DNA of 64,000 nucleotides, taken from contig NC_092670.1 in NCBI RefSeq assembly GCF_964355755.1, forward strand, positions 17,359,201 to 17,423,200. Direction: 5' to 3'. Below the pieces are notes generated by a model. That model worked only from the letters and a program-made list of their open reading frames with translations, made no database searches and was not told the origin of the DNA. Source of the stretch: Antedon mediterranea. Lineage: Eukaryota > Echinodermata > Crinoidea > Comatulida > Antedonidae. This document shows positions 9,901 through 20,565 of the stretch, one piece after another (the stretch's first letter is position 1; every line of letters starts with the position of its first letter). The position numbers were made by a program, and so were the translations under genes.

Positions 9901-12398
9901 TGTCAAACTAGTTTGATAGTGTAGATAGATCTTTAGTAATATTATGTTTCTTTCCATTTCTTTTAAATGAAAGTCAAATTTTCCATGATTTTCCCAATGT
10001 TCAATGACCTGTGTTTAAACACAACATGTTTCTATTTCAGGACAGAAAGGACAGAGAGAGTAATATAGCAAAGTACAGACTGGAAACCAATAACTTTTTA
10101 ACACTACCATCACTTGATTCTTAGGTACTTGACATGAAACAAAGAAGTTCAACCCACAATCCCGGAGAGAACAAAGCATAATATGATACAACACACTCTT
10201 TATTGTCAAACAGATTACTACAGTACTATTAAGTTTGAGATACATTTTGTATTGTTCACTCAAGTGCACAAATAATATATTTTTAAAAAGTACAATCAAA
10301 AGAACGAGGAAATCAAAGAAGGTAAAGATATATAACGTAATATCTTTATTGTTTTTTTTTATAAGAAATAAATTTCATCACAAATGTTTCATCTTATCAA
10401 AATAATCCAATTACATTTAAACATATTTCAACTGTGTTGATAGAAACGGTGTTTAAGAAAAGCAATTTTATCGAGTGGGAATCATTTTATAGACACACTT
10501 TGTCCATATGATGTTTGAAGACTTTACGTTATTTTTCATGGAAAATTTAAGGATACTTTATTATTTTTTCTTTAATAAAATAGAATAAAAACCCAAGACA
10601 AGCAGCTACACTTGATGGTTTACTGAAGTAAGTTCTATTTAGGATGCTCTACACAAACAAAGTTGTTCTGTTATAAAAACCCTAGAATCTTAAGATTTGA
10701 ACCCAGGACCCAAGGATCGGTAGTCAAGCACCAAGGAGATAAATGTTGCTCTTTCAAAAATAAAAAAGATGTCTAAAAAATCAATTATCAGTCAAGGATA
10801 CCATTAAGGATATTAGATGGTGTATGATATAATCAGAATGTGAAGAAAACAAGACGAGAGTCAACACTGTAAAGAAAAAATACAATGAATATATTATTAA
10901 ATTAACATTTCAAAGAATGTAACGAACATTCACATTATTATTAGTAATGGCCGAAAAAATTACATTAAAAAAAATAATGTGTTGTTTCATTGCTGTGAGA
11001 CAAATTGGTAACATTCTGTTGACTGTTAAAACAGTAGGAGTGCTAAAATAAATTAAATTTAAATGTATAATTCTGTATACACGTTTACCTGTTCCCTGTA
11101 ACAGGATATCCGATTGTAGCTTTTCATCTGAAAAATAAACAGTAGTTAAAATTAAAGTCATATTGATGATGGTTGGGTAACACAGAGACAAGAGCAAAAA
11201 CACGTGTCGAGTTGTGAAGAATTCAAACACAGGTAGCAATTATTTATGAGAAATTCCATATAAGAGGCCTTTTATATATAAATAGTATTAAGCCTGGTCT
11301 ACACTAACAAACTTTATGTGACAAAAAATGTGATGTGCCCATATATGGACATGATGATGTCATATCACTACCATATTTGGGAATATAACTACCATATTTG
11401 GGCACATCACATTTGTTTTGATAGTGTAGACAGAGCTTAAACATGTTTAGGAGTAAAGCAGGATAACTAAATGATTTGTAACCAAGACCTAGAAATTGGT
11501 AGGCAAGACATATAATCAACAACCTACAGGTCCACTCACCTAATTTAACAGACACTACATTCTTCATTTTTGAATACAACCAATCTAAAGATGACATTTG
11601 TTCCTGAAAAAAGAAAATTAGTAGTATGTGATATTTGTTTTAATTACTATTATTTAATTACAGTATCACGGGATAAACTGTATCCTATAAAGAGTAATAT
11701 CACAATGTGGTATACAGCACAAGAACTGTAACTCAGCTACTGATTGTTAAGTTGTGATACCATTTCTATACTCAATACAACCATAGACATCTTTACCATT
11801 TCCCTTTTATTGTGACAACTTTCCACCCTGGAACACTGAATGCTTTTAGACCAGTGACTTGTTCTATTAAGGACTTTCTTGTAAAAGTCATAATAATTTC
11901 TGGAATAGATGTTTAGACATACCTGTTCTTCCAAAGTGTAGCCGTGTTGACTTAACTGACACTGCTTAGAATGACTTTCAAGAGTCTCCTCCGATACAAA
12001 ATGATCATTATTTACTGGACACTGCACCAATGGCTTGCAGTCCTATTATAAGGAATAAAAACATTTAATTACATCGGTCTTTTAAAATTAGGGGAGGATG
12101 AGGAGAACAACAAGACAGCGTTTTCCTGCCGGCCATTGTGCACTGTCCTTCCCATTTTTAGCTTGTTCCTGAATTTGTTATCGGAATAAAATGAAAATGA
12201 AATACTGGTACTGGTATTTTAATAATTTATTTATTTATTCATTATTATATTATGATGCTGACAAACCATGGTCTTGTCGTGTGTCCAGTTTAACTTGACC
12301 ATCAGATTATCAAGTTTCGCTTCATGTTCACCAATGAATTCACTCAAATCTGAAATTATGGTTTGTCTTTCATTATCGTCTGTTTGTTGAAATTCCAT
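6912..12398 (-). CDS. SNRNP48: U11/U12 snRNP 48 kDa protein (U11-48K), complete
   Basis: Protein of the U11 snRNP that helps recognise U12-type 5' splice sites in the nucleus. Coding exons in transcript order: 12398-12267, 12042-11923, 11603-11540, 11127-11089, 9546-9376, 9209-9085, 8615-8500, 7113-6912. All introns are GT-AG with matching phases, giving 322 aa (human protein 339 aa). The CHHC zinc finger of U11-48K is in exon 2: C52, H58, H68, C72. The family hallmark TYLELLAAQRDYKRRR lies at residues 183-198, followed by a TE-ILREVID segment. The C-terminus (about 277-322) is rich in R, S, K and H and ends KHKKHKHKERR. The start is the only ATG in the exon giving this frame; the same exon continues upstream as 5' UTR to about 12409. 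The donor of exon 6 is weak (GAG then gttggt). Intron 4 carries a USSE-like element, described separately, suggesting autoregulated splicing. Identification is strong. Confidence 0.95.
7160..7450. repeat. diverged duplication in SNRNP48 intron 7
   Basis: Two segments about 190 bp apart share 'attcgcct.gtggaaaaca' and neighbouring words. They look like an old duplication within the intron, possibly of a dispersed repeat. No protein is recognised in either. Confidence 0.4.
8703..8738. repeat. perfect 16-bp hairpin in SNRNP48 intron 6
   Basis: The arms 'catagagatattatag' and 'ctataatatctctatg' are exact inverse complements around a 4-nt loop. It lies about 90 nt upstream of the exon 7 acceptor in the transcript. 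A role in RNA folding is possible but unproven. Confidence 0.6.
9590..9711. mobile_element. MITE family A, copy in SNRNP48 intron 4 (a)
   Basis: Core 'gatgtgcccatatatggac' with 'catatcactaccatatttg' and right terminus 'gtgcagatagagct'. The left terminus is shortened to 'agctctatgtgat'. Confidence 0.75.
9795..9932. mobile_element. MITE family A, copy in SNRNP48 intron 4 (b)
   Basis: The left end 'agctctgactacactatc' and the right end 'gatagtgtagatagatct' are both present, with the family core between. It is the second unit of the segmental duplication. Confidence 0.8.
10690..10750 (-). mobile_element. tRNA-derived SINE-like fragment
   Basis: Read on the minus strand the sequence ends in a B-box-like 'gggttcaaatctt' preceded by a tRNA-like arm ('gactaccgatccttgg'). 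The acceptor ends do not pair, so this is not a working tRNA gene. A tRNA-derived SINE remnant is the simplest reading. Confidence 0.4.
10785..10866 (-). other. predicted poison exon region of SNRNP48
   Basis: The sense strand has a long pyrimidine tract ending 'ttttttctttacag' immediately before 10866. Joined to exon 4 (phase 1), the following sequence stays open for 26 codons through the tandem U12-type sites and then reaches an in-frame TGA near 10785. Use of this acceptor would therefore truncate the protein before most of its conserved parts and expose the mRNA to decay or nuclear retention. A matching U2-type donor was not pinned down. Confidence 0.6.
10794..10813 (-). promoter_or_regulatory. 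USSE-like tandem U12-type 5' splice sites (U11 binding element)
   Basis: On the SNRNP48 sense strand there are two U12-type 5' splice-site words, ATATCCTT (10813-10806) and GTATCCTT (10801-10794), separated by 4 nt. A third GTATCCTT lies at 10556-10549. They sit in intron 4, about 275 nt past exon 4. The family knowledge is that U11-48K and U11/U12-65K genes carry such tandem sites (USSE), which bind U11 without being spliced and activate an upstream 3' splice site, lowering productive mRNA. Here a strong 3' splice site lies 53 nt upstream at 10867. Motif and gene are seen; regulation is inferred. Confidence 0.85.
11290..11438. mobile_element. MITE family A, copy in SNRNP48 intron 3
   Basis: Left end 'agcctggtctacactaac', core 'gatgtgcccatatatggaca', duplicated 'ctaccatatttggg', right end 'gatagtgtagacagagct'. 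It is flanked by TTA on the left and TAA on the right, compatible with a TWA target duplication as used by PIF/Harbinger elements. Confidence 0.8.
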
Positions 12399-13361
12399 AT
12401 TGTCTTGTCTGTAAAATACTGCAGAAAATAAACAACTTAAAAGTTATATTAACAAATATTGATGACTAGGCTAGGCCTACTACTCTAGGCGCTAGATATT
12501 ATTATTTATAAATAACAAGGCAAAGAAAATAATTAATTGAAAGAAGATTATACAGTAGGCGCCTTTTACAACATATATACAGTTAGTACGCGCTAACCTC
12601 TAGGCTAGGCCCTAGGCCTATACCTGCGACCAGCTCACACAGCAGTGACAGCAGTCGAGCGGGGTTAATGATCGGGTAGGCTATCCCGGCTAGGCCTACT
12701 GCCTGCCTGTGACACAAAACAGGCTGTGTACAGTGGTTAGCTAGCCGACTAGAGAACGAACGAAAGACCTACATTAATTCCTATGTCAGTCGATATTTTG
12801 ATTTGTATAACATTTCTTTATATCTCATCAACTTTACACTTTGATTTTATATACGTACCTTGAAATCAAATTGTTTTTATGGTAGCGCATGTTTTTTAAA
12901 TGTCGCCCTCACTTTTATCAAAGAAAAGTTCTTTGCTTTTATCAATAATGTCGCCCTCTCCAGTGTTGCAGAGATGTGGGGGTTTCCAGTACGCGATACG
13001 GGTCTGGGATTTTCCAGATCATCTGGATAATATAATATACGTATCTATCGACTATTAAGTTGAATCGCCATCTAGAACAAAAACTACCTTGTAGTTATCA
13101 TCTTACTCTTTCTCCTTCATCTTATAATTATGATGCGACGCATAAACGATGATACACTATACAATACCCAGATCACCCTGTTTCAAATTTTAATTTATAA
13201 GTACTGTATACAAGATTTTGTGATCACATGAAAAATACATTTTTCTCAATACATTAAATTATTTATATTTGACAATAATATGACATGCTCTCTGATTTTT
13301 CAACAGAAATGTCTATTTCAGATAGTATTGAAAATTCAGTCAATTACAATACTCTGGTGTT
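12399..13361. other. SNRNP48 5' region and PYCR 3' flank
   Basis: No coding exon is seen. The SNRNP48 5' UTR exon seems to start at an acceptor near 12410 (minus-strand 'tattttacag'). A possible non-coding first exon ends at a minus-strand donor 'gtatag' near 12624, in a stretch rich in 'ctaggcctag' words and relatively GC-rich, so the promoter probably lies at about 12650-12800. The remainder up to 13361 is PYCR 3' UTR or spacer with no clear signal. Confidence 0.45.
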
Positions 13362-16159
13362 TTAATCCTTTGACATGCTCTCAGCCCTTTTAACACCAGC
13401 CTCTATTCCCGATATCAAACAGTCCCGGAATCCTCCCTTTTCCAAGGCATGGATTCCACGTATCGTTGCACCGTTAGGAGAGCAAATGTTATCTTTCAGT
13501 TGACCAGGATGTAGGCCCGTTTCCAAGATCATTTTCCCGGCACCCTGGAAGTGAATCAAATTGATATTTAATGTTGACTTTTTGAACATTAATTGTGTTT
13601 ACAGTAAAACCATGGAGGTATCTATTTTGATACCTCCATGGTAAAACAATACAACAATGAGAAATAATGTACACAAACTAAAAAATATAAATGATATGAT
13701 ACAATATTATTCATTGTCATTTTAACAACCACGGGTACAAATGAAATTTTGTGAAAATCTTACAATCAAATTATGGGCAGCAATCTTGATAGCAATGTCT
13801 CTCTGCATTCCGACCATAACAGAGCCATCAGCTAAAGCATCTACAGCTGAGAATAACTAATAAACATCAACATAATTAAGTAATCTGTCCAAAATCAATT
13901 AACGTAATACAGTAGACCTTCAGGGCCCCAAAAAAGTATCCCCTGAATAGAGGTTGACTGTAGTTCATATTTTGGAGGGATTTGATAATAAAATACATTA
14001 CAGTTGTTAGGAATCTCTTGTTTTTCTTTTTAATATGGATATATTGATATAAATATACTTCTGAAGTAAAAGAAATTAAATTTAAAATAAAGATAAAAAC
14101 TCACAAATGCAGGTACAGCTCCGCAGCATATCGCGGCAGCATTCATGAGTCGTTCTTGGATTTCAAAGCACATGCCGACCTTTGACAAAAAGAGCTCAAC
14201 AAGTTGTTTGTCTAAATCAGTGACCAGACTGTTGCCACAGTAACTACTGACACCAGCCAATACTAAGCAAGGCGTTGAGGGCATCACTCGTATAACTCTA
14301 CATTGTTTACCAATATTCTAAAAAAAATGAAAGAAAATTAAATGAATTTCCGAAAGAACAGGCACTACGGCCAACCCCTATTCAATAGGGGACACTTTTT
14401 TTGGTGCTGAAGGTGTCCCCTTAAATAGCGGCTTGTGTTACTGTAGTCATTTTTTAACAAATTGCATTATGTTGAGCATGGTCTAAATTGTTAAGCATGG
14501 TCAAAACCTTTGAGCAAGGTCTAAACTTTTGAGCATGGTCTAAACTTTTGAGCATGGTCTAAACACTTGAGCAAGGTCTAAACCTTTGAGCAAGGTCTAA
14601 ACCTTTGAGCATGGTCTAAACTTTTGAGCATGGTCTAAACTTTTGCGCATGGTCTAAACCTTTGAGCATGGTCTAAACCTTTGAGCAAGGTCTAAACCTT
14701 TGAGCATGGTCTAAACCTTTGAGCAAGGTCTAAACTTTTGATCATGGTCTAAACTTTTGAGCATGGTCTAAACTTTTGAGCATGGCCTAAACCTTTGAGC
14801 ATGGTCTAAACCTTTGGGCAAGGTCTAAACTTTTGAGCATGGTCTAAACCTTTGAGCAAGGTCTAAACTTTTGAGCATGATCTAAACTTTTGAGCAAGGT
14901 CTAAGCTTTTGAGCATGGTCTAAACTTTTGCGCATGGTCTAAACCTTTAAGCAAGGTCTAAACCTTTGAGCAAGGTCTAAACCTTTGAGCATGGTCTAAA
15001 CCTTTGAGCATGGTCTAAACTAATGTAGGTGTTTACATCTTCAATAAATTTGATGTCCATTCCTGCGATGACAGAAACTAGTAGCTTGTCCTTTGTGACC
15101 TCAGATTTGACCTCTGCTAATACATCACCAAGTTGGTAAGGTTTACAGGCTAAAAATACCATGTTACAATCTTTCATTACTTCACTATTCACATTTGTTG
15201 TCTTTATGCCTTTTTCCTAAAAAAATTCAATGACACATAAAAATTGGAATTATCTGGTAAAACTCCTAGAAAGTAGGAAACCTTTTGCTATTTTCTCCCC
15301 GACTGCTGTAACAAAATGAAACATATATATTCTATGACGGTGCTACCATGCTATCACAGCTTTATTTAGCGATTTTTAGAGATTTATTATCTTTAGGGTT
15401 AGGTTCAGATCCCAGGCGATGATAAAGATAATCTGAGTAATGCAAAATTAGTGCCAAAATGACTCTGAGCTATCCTATTTATAATTTAGTTTTTAGCTTA
15501 ATTTTGAAACTTACTTGCCACTTTACAAGATTTTTATCACTTGGTGCACTTGCCATAACACGGTCAGCTGTTACAAGACCTGTAGCAGTATAAACAATAA
15601 CTGTACATTAGAACGTCTTTTTTAACCATAATGTAGTCTAGGTTCTAGATGGTAATTCAATTTCCTTTTTTTTTTAATATATAAATATTATGGCACACAT
15701 GGCGTTTCATACCTATAATATAAAAGACGATTGGTGGCATGGCATGAATCCAGTTGGTCCAGACTTAATCTGGACTAACCATGTTGTTGTGATAATTATG
15801 GATTGCAAATTATGGTGTCTAGCATATTATATCTTGCTTAAAAGCACATACTTAACATCAAACAAGTCTATTAACTCTAGGCCTAATGAATGAGGCATCC
15901 TGCTTCCTCTCACTGCATTATTTGGCCAAATAAATAGCCCACAGCAGCAAACACCTACTCAACAAAAGTGTGTTCCCGCATAAAAGAGCCGGGACCATGG
16001 CCTAGCCTATCGTCTAGCCTACTGAGCAGCATGGCTTAGCTCTCTATCTGCCGATCATCGATTGGTACACGCACCTGTTTTTACAAATCCAAACGCCATG
16101 GCTTGGGCCATATTACCAGCACCAATAAACCCAAGCTGGACCTTTTCTAATTCAGACAT
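13362..16159 (-). CDS. PYCR3: pyrroline-5-carboxylate reductase, PYCR3-like, complete
   Basis: NAD(P)H-dependent reduction of pyrroline-5-carboxylate to proline is the family reaction. Coding exons in transcript order: 16159-16075, 15579-15515, 15216-15037, 14317-14105, 13856-13764, 13544-13362; phases agree and the product is 272 aa, near human PYCR3 (274) and without the long tail of PYCR1/2. The Rossmann motif [11 protein letters not shown] is at residues 10-20, MASAPSD at 37-43, and FLACKP at 71-76. The C-terminal signature is [19 protein letters not shown] (from H224). Oddity: the almost invariant TGLSGSGPA substrate loop is replaced by AICCGAVPA (residues 172-180), and the Thr that follows in PYCR1 (FTALDAL) is Ser184. 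Splice sites and flanks of this exon are sound, so this is not an obvious frameshift. Activity may be altered. Assignment to the family is firm; to the PYCR3 branch, likely. Confidence 0.93.
13610..13641. repeat. perfect 13-bp hairpin in last PYCR intron
   Basis: Arms 'ccatggaggtatc' and 'gatacctccatgg' are exact inverse complements around a 6-nt loop. It sits about 65 nt upstream of the last exon's acceptor in the transcript. Confidence 0.6.
14470..15021. repeat. 19-bp minisatellite in PYCR intron 3, about 29 copies
   Basis: The unit is 'gagcatggtctaaaccttt' with recurring variants 'gagcaaggtctaaac' and 'aacttttga'. The array begins with two shorter diverged units and stops only 15 bp from the exon 3 donor (exon boundary 15037). 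It makes up most of the intron between exons 3 and 4. High variability in copy number between individuals would be expected. Confidence 0.95.
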
Positions 16160-16809
16160 ATTTAATTAATTATTATTAATTGTTACACAATCAACAGAGT
16201 TTTTAGATAGATTTAGTCACGGATTCAGTGAATCTACTATCTAGTATCTTCCACCACAGCTAGTCCACCAGGACGAGTAATAACAAAGTGCGAGCCAGCG
16301 AGGCATGTGAGGCATCGTAGACGAAACAGATTAGGATGTAGGCCTACCTAAAACGAGGCATCGACTTACCAGGTACTATTAAAACGTAGCAATGATAATT
16401 CAACACTCTTTGTTACGGAAGCCCGTTCGGGTCACTAGTTAATTTTATTTTAAGAGCTGTTATCTGGCGGCCGCCACTTAGTTATCTGGCGGCCTCCACT
16501 CTAGGCCTATTAATATTCAATTTCTTATTTTGAATGTTACTATTATGCTTAATGTTATTATTTTGCAGTAAAAATACACACAAGCTTGGGTTGATGAAGG
16601 TGTGAAAATGTATTTATCAGAAGCTTCTTATCTAGATCTAGTCCTCTGTACAAAAAATGGCAGATGAGAAAACGATTGGACGTATTGTAATATAATTTAA
16701 TTGTGCCGTATTTTCTTTGGCCTTTATGTTAACAGTATATTTACAATACAGTAGTCCTACTACAAAAATATGCGAAATTTTCGATTTTCCAATCGCCGTG
16801 AATTTGGTG

Positions 16810-16817
16810 TGACGTCA
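16810..16817. promoter_or_regulatory. CRE-like palindrome TGACGTCA
   Basis: A perfect 8-bp cAMP-response-element consensus about 650 bp upstream of the PYCR start codon. One such site can occur by chance; the functional assignment is inference. Confidence 0.3.
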
Positions 16818-17553
16818 TGTGTGCATCGGAAACATTCAGCAAGTAGGCCTAAATATATCTCAAATTGCTAAATTTACCGGTAGAAGTACTAGATAATCTA
16901 GTTTTGCGGTGATCTGCGATGATTTCACATCCGCAATTAGTCGGATAAAGAATGTAACCGATAATTAGTAGCTCTGTGGAACGGGTATTACAGTACAGTT
17001 TTATGCCGGCTGTCGCGCATTTATAAAAAATTGTTCCATCTTTATACTTTTTTAAATATCTTTGACCAATATAATTTAGATATACTCTAAATCCGTGTCC
17101 GTCCGTGTTTGTGAGTATTACATTTCATCTAAATAATCATTATACAATTTTTTTGTATTGATACAACATAAAAGATTAGAATAAAATAAACAAACAATTA
17201 CTGGTCATTAATTTTATTTGTCATTAATAAAAAAAGTAGAAAATTACATTTAACTTTTAGCACATTATAATAAGTAGAAGTTACTAAGCATCTCAATAAT
17301 TCTATATTACTCTAACAATTCAAACAAACTGTCTGAATTATACAATAAGCCTTGTTTGAGTTAAGTTAAGGCGGATCCAGGGAGAGAATGGCACCCGACC
17401 TCCCCCCACTGGGGAAACTAGATTTTGATAAATAGTATGGTGCCAAAGATAAACAATCTCCCTCTCTCTTTTATTCCCTGCTCCCTTCCCCTAATTTAAA
17501 AATCACGAATCGATCTGCCATTCTTAATTAATATATAAAAAACATTCTGCTGC

Positions 17554-18289
17554 GGGTATTGCTAAACACCGCAAACCCCGCAAACCCCCGCAAACCTCCA
17601 AAAAAACATAGCAAACCCCACCGAACCAACATAAAAGTGATTGAATCATGTAGTGTACAACCCACTGGGTATATCAATGTAAAAAAAATTAAATTTCTAC
17701 TGTTAACAACTTATTTTTGGGGTAAAACATCATTTTTTGGTCAAAAATGATTGTTAAACCCCGCAAACCTCCAAAAAACCATAGCAAACCCCACCGAACC
17801 AACATTAAAGTGATTGAATAATGTAGTGTACGACCCACTGGGTATATAATATTAAATTTCTACTGTTAACTACTTTTTTGCGGATAAAACATCATTTTTT
17901 GGTTAAAAATTAGCAATCATTTTTGACCAAAAAATGATGTTTACCCCAAAAATAAATAGTTAACAGTAGAAATTTAATATTTTTTTTACATGGATATACC
18001 CAGTGGGTTGTACGCTACATGATTCAATCACTTTTATGTTGGTTCGGTGGGGTTTGCTATATTTTTTTGGAGGTTTGCGGGGTTTAGCAATCATTTTTGA
18101 CCAAAAAATGATGTTTTACCCCAAAAATAAGTTGTTAACAGTAGAAATTTAATTTTTTTTTTACATGGATATACCCAGTAGGTTGTACACTACATGATTC
18201 AATCACTTTTATGTTGGTTCGATGGGGTTTGCTATGTTTTTTTGGAGGTTTGCGGAGGTTTGCGGGGTTTGCGGTGTTTAGCAATACCC
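17554..18289. mobile_element. 736-bp foldback element with 8-bp target duplication
   Basis: The element starts 'gggtattgctaaacaccgca' and ends with the exact inverse 'tgcggtgtttagcaataccc'. Its two halves are inverted copies for nearly their full length, and each half is itself two tandem subunits (about 17554-17755 and 17756-17915, mirrored at 17918-18088 and 18089-18289). Subterminal 'ccgcaaacc' words repeat. The flanks carry an 8-bp direct repeat, tctgctgc, at 17546-17553 and 18290-18297. An 8-bp duplication suits hAT-like mobilisation. No transposase is encoded. Confidence 0.9.
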
Positions 18290-18440
18290 TCTGCTGCTAC
18301 TGTACATTAAATCATCAGTTACAATTGACTGTCTTAGATATGGTTCATTATCTCGATCTACATTGAAACCAGATGAAAATGTTTTTACATCAATGTTTAG
18401 TTATCATTTTAATTACAAAACGATTTAATTACAAAACAAT

Positions 18441-18475
18441 TATATATATATATATATATATATAATCTATATATA
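18441..18475. repeat. (TA)n microsatellite
   Basis: An alternating 'ta' run of roughly 30 bp followed by further 'tatata' words. Nothing else is seen. Confidence 0.8.
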
Positions 18476-19591
18476 TATCTATTATAATCACTTGCACTGA
18501 TGAATTTGGTGCTAAATAAACAGTTCTTTCATTCGGATCACACTGATGGGGAGGATAACATGATGAACTTTTTTTCGTCCCACTAATTATTTCATCGAAA
18601 ATAAAACGTATCATTCTTTAATAAACATGTATTAACACAGTATTTAAAATTAAATTGTATTATCATAGAAACATGTCACCATACGTAAAATATCATATAT
18701 AGGCACAGAACATAGTCTATATATACAAACAAACAAACTAGCATGATCATTAAAAAGGAAAAATGTATAGCAGTTTGGAATGAACATAATGATAAACTTT
18801 TGTAAAATTTGTGTTTTATAGTTCTATATCTACTGTCATTGTTCACGCTGCCATGGGTATATAAAACAAGAAATATTTCTTACAAAAAACGCTGCTCGCT
18901 TATTGAACAAAAACATTTTTTATTTCAAATGTCAAATGTGTCATTTTATTGTCACATAATAGTTGTTTTACTTGAAAAAATGTAATTTAAAACAACAAAT
19001 ACTTAAATTGTCTGTCAGACAATGTTTTTGGGTTTCTTTTCTCTTTTTATATGTGAATAAATATTATTTTTTTGTTACAGAAGTGAATACTCAATTTCTG
19101 TCACTTTAGTTAATTTTATTGCTAAGGTCAAGTCTGGGGGTCACTTCATCACCCTAGATATTTCAAGTGTGAAGTATCCTATTACAAACACAAACTTTAA
19201 TGGACTGTTTCGATAATTCAATGAATATCTGACAGTGAATCGGGCAGTGAATATACCAGAAATGCTTTGGGATTTGTAATTTTAGCATGACATGTTCTAA
19301 TAGACTCTTTTCCCAGAGGTTAGGGTCTTCTGTAGCAGCTGGAATCAATAAATTAGCGGGCTAGAGCAGCAGCGTGATAACTATTTATTAATATTAATCC
19401 TCCAACTTATAATAACACTGTCACTCCTTCACATGACTTCACCATCCAATTAGAATAGATGATTCGTACTTCCGATTAGACTTTCATACAGACGTACTGT
19501 GGTTATGAACCTTGTTTGGCGCGTGTCGAGTCTTGTGTGTGATGACGTACGTGTGTACCAGTGTACAAACTCAGTATTTTGTAACCAAACC

Positions 19592-19599
19592 GCGCGAAA
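19592..19599. promoter_or_regulatory. E2F-type site GCGCGAAA upstream of RIF1
   Basis: The inverse is TTTCGCGC, the classic E2F consensus, found in the only CpG-bearing patch of this AT-rich spacer. It lies about 1 kb upstream of the RIF1 ATG and 970 bp upstream of the 5' UTR acceptor, a plausible position for the first non-coding exon. E2F control would fit a gene needed in S phase, but the transcription start is not identified. Confidence 0.45.
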
Positions 19600-20565
19600 T
19601 CATCATACATACATATAGGTGTATTTGTTGTATTGCTGACACAAGATCAGAGTAAAAGAAAGTAAATTTGCCGTAACAGAGTTGTATTTTTAATCTGTAA
19701 TATTTAGCTTCATTCAATTGTTGTTTTATCTAAGCCCTATTATTATTTTATTTCAGTTTGTATGTTAACCTGATTATCTGAAGTTTGATTCACAACTTTC
19801 TTTTTGTGTGACGCCTCAATTCTCATAAGCCTTCCTAGCTAGGAGGCTAGGAGGCCTAGGCTAGTAGGTCTATTGACTGAGTGAGGTGTAACCGGGGGAA
19901 TATTCTGGCTGGTGCCAAGGCCTAGCTTCATGAATGTCTAACCATTTATTTATGTATGCATGAGGCCAACACCTCAACTACTACTACTAGACTAGCCTAC
20001 TAGGAGCTAGTAGTACCTACTTAATTAGCCTAGGGCCTAGACCTACATATTTTATTTATTGCACACTTATATTTTTTTCCTGTTGAAATAAAATTTTCTT
20101 TTTTTTTCCATTTTGTGTTTTCATGAACCTATCCAACCAAAAAAATAGCAATAATATGTCTGGTGTAGGGTATCCTGCCAGTATAGCGATACATTGCCTA
20201 ACATAGTATCGAGTGAGTAAGTGTCGATACACTCCAACCATTGTTTGTAGCGAAAATTGCATGTCTAAGATACGCTACCGTATCAAAGGTGCAGTAAAAG
20301 TCATGTCGCTACTGTGCCACCATCATGTATTTTAATACACAATTTTTCAATGAATCGACTGATTGCCGTATACTTTATCTTTTTTTTTTTTTCAATGAGG
20401 ACAGCAAGTTAAGCCTTTTCATGCCATTTGTTAATTAAAAGGGAACATTTTTTAGGGGGTATTGTAAGCTGTCTCAATTTACCTTATATTTAGCAGCCAA
20501 AAGCTTTGATACAGTATCTTATCCTGTTTAATTTAATGAGTTATTTAATGTACTTGTTTTCCCAG

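Larger units (their letters stand above)
9583..10010. repeat. about 205-bp segmental tandem duplication carrying MITE A
   Basis: Two adjacent units each hold a MITE A copy followed by the same flank ('tgtttctttccat', 'gtcaaattttcca', 'ttcaatgac'). The duplication therefore happened after one MITE insertion, rather than by two insertions. It lies in SNRNP48 intron 4. Confidence 0.75.
16160..20565. other. PYCR/RIF1 head-to-head intergenic region
   Basis: The region holds the presumed promoters of PYCR (minus) and RIF1 (plus). Identified items are a CRE-like palindrome, a 736-bp foldback element, an alternating 'at' run at 18441-18475, and an E2F-like site in a CpG-bearing patch around 19500-19600. 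No coding exon was found. A short frame at 16659 (MADEKTIGRIVI) is not supported by anything further. Confidence 0.5.

Noticed and set aside
16659-16697. ATG with MADEKTIGRIVI and a stop
   Set aside because: Too short, with no convincing donor or family; it could be a first exon, but nothing supports it.
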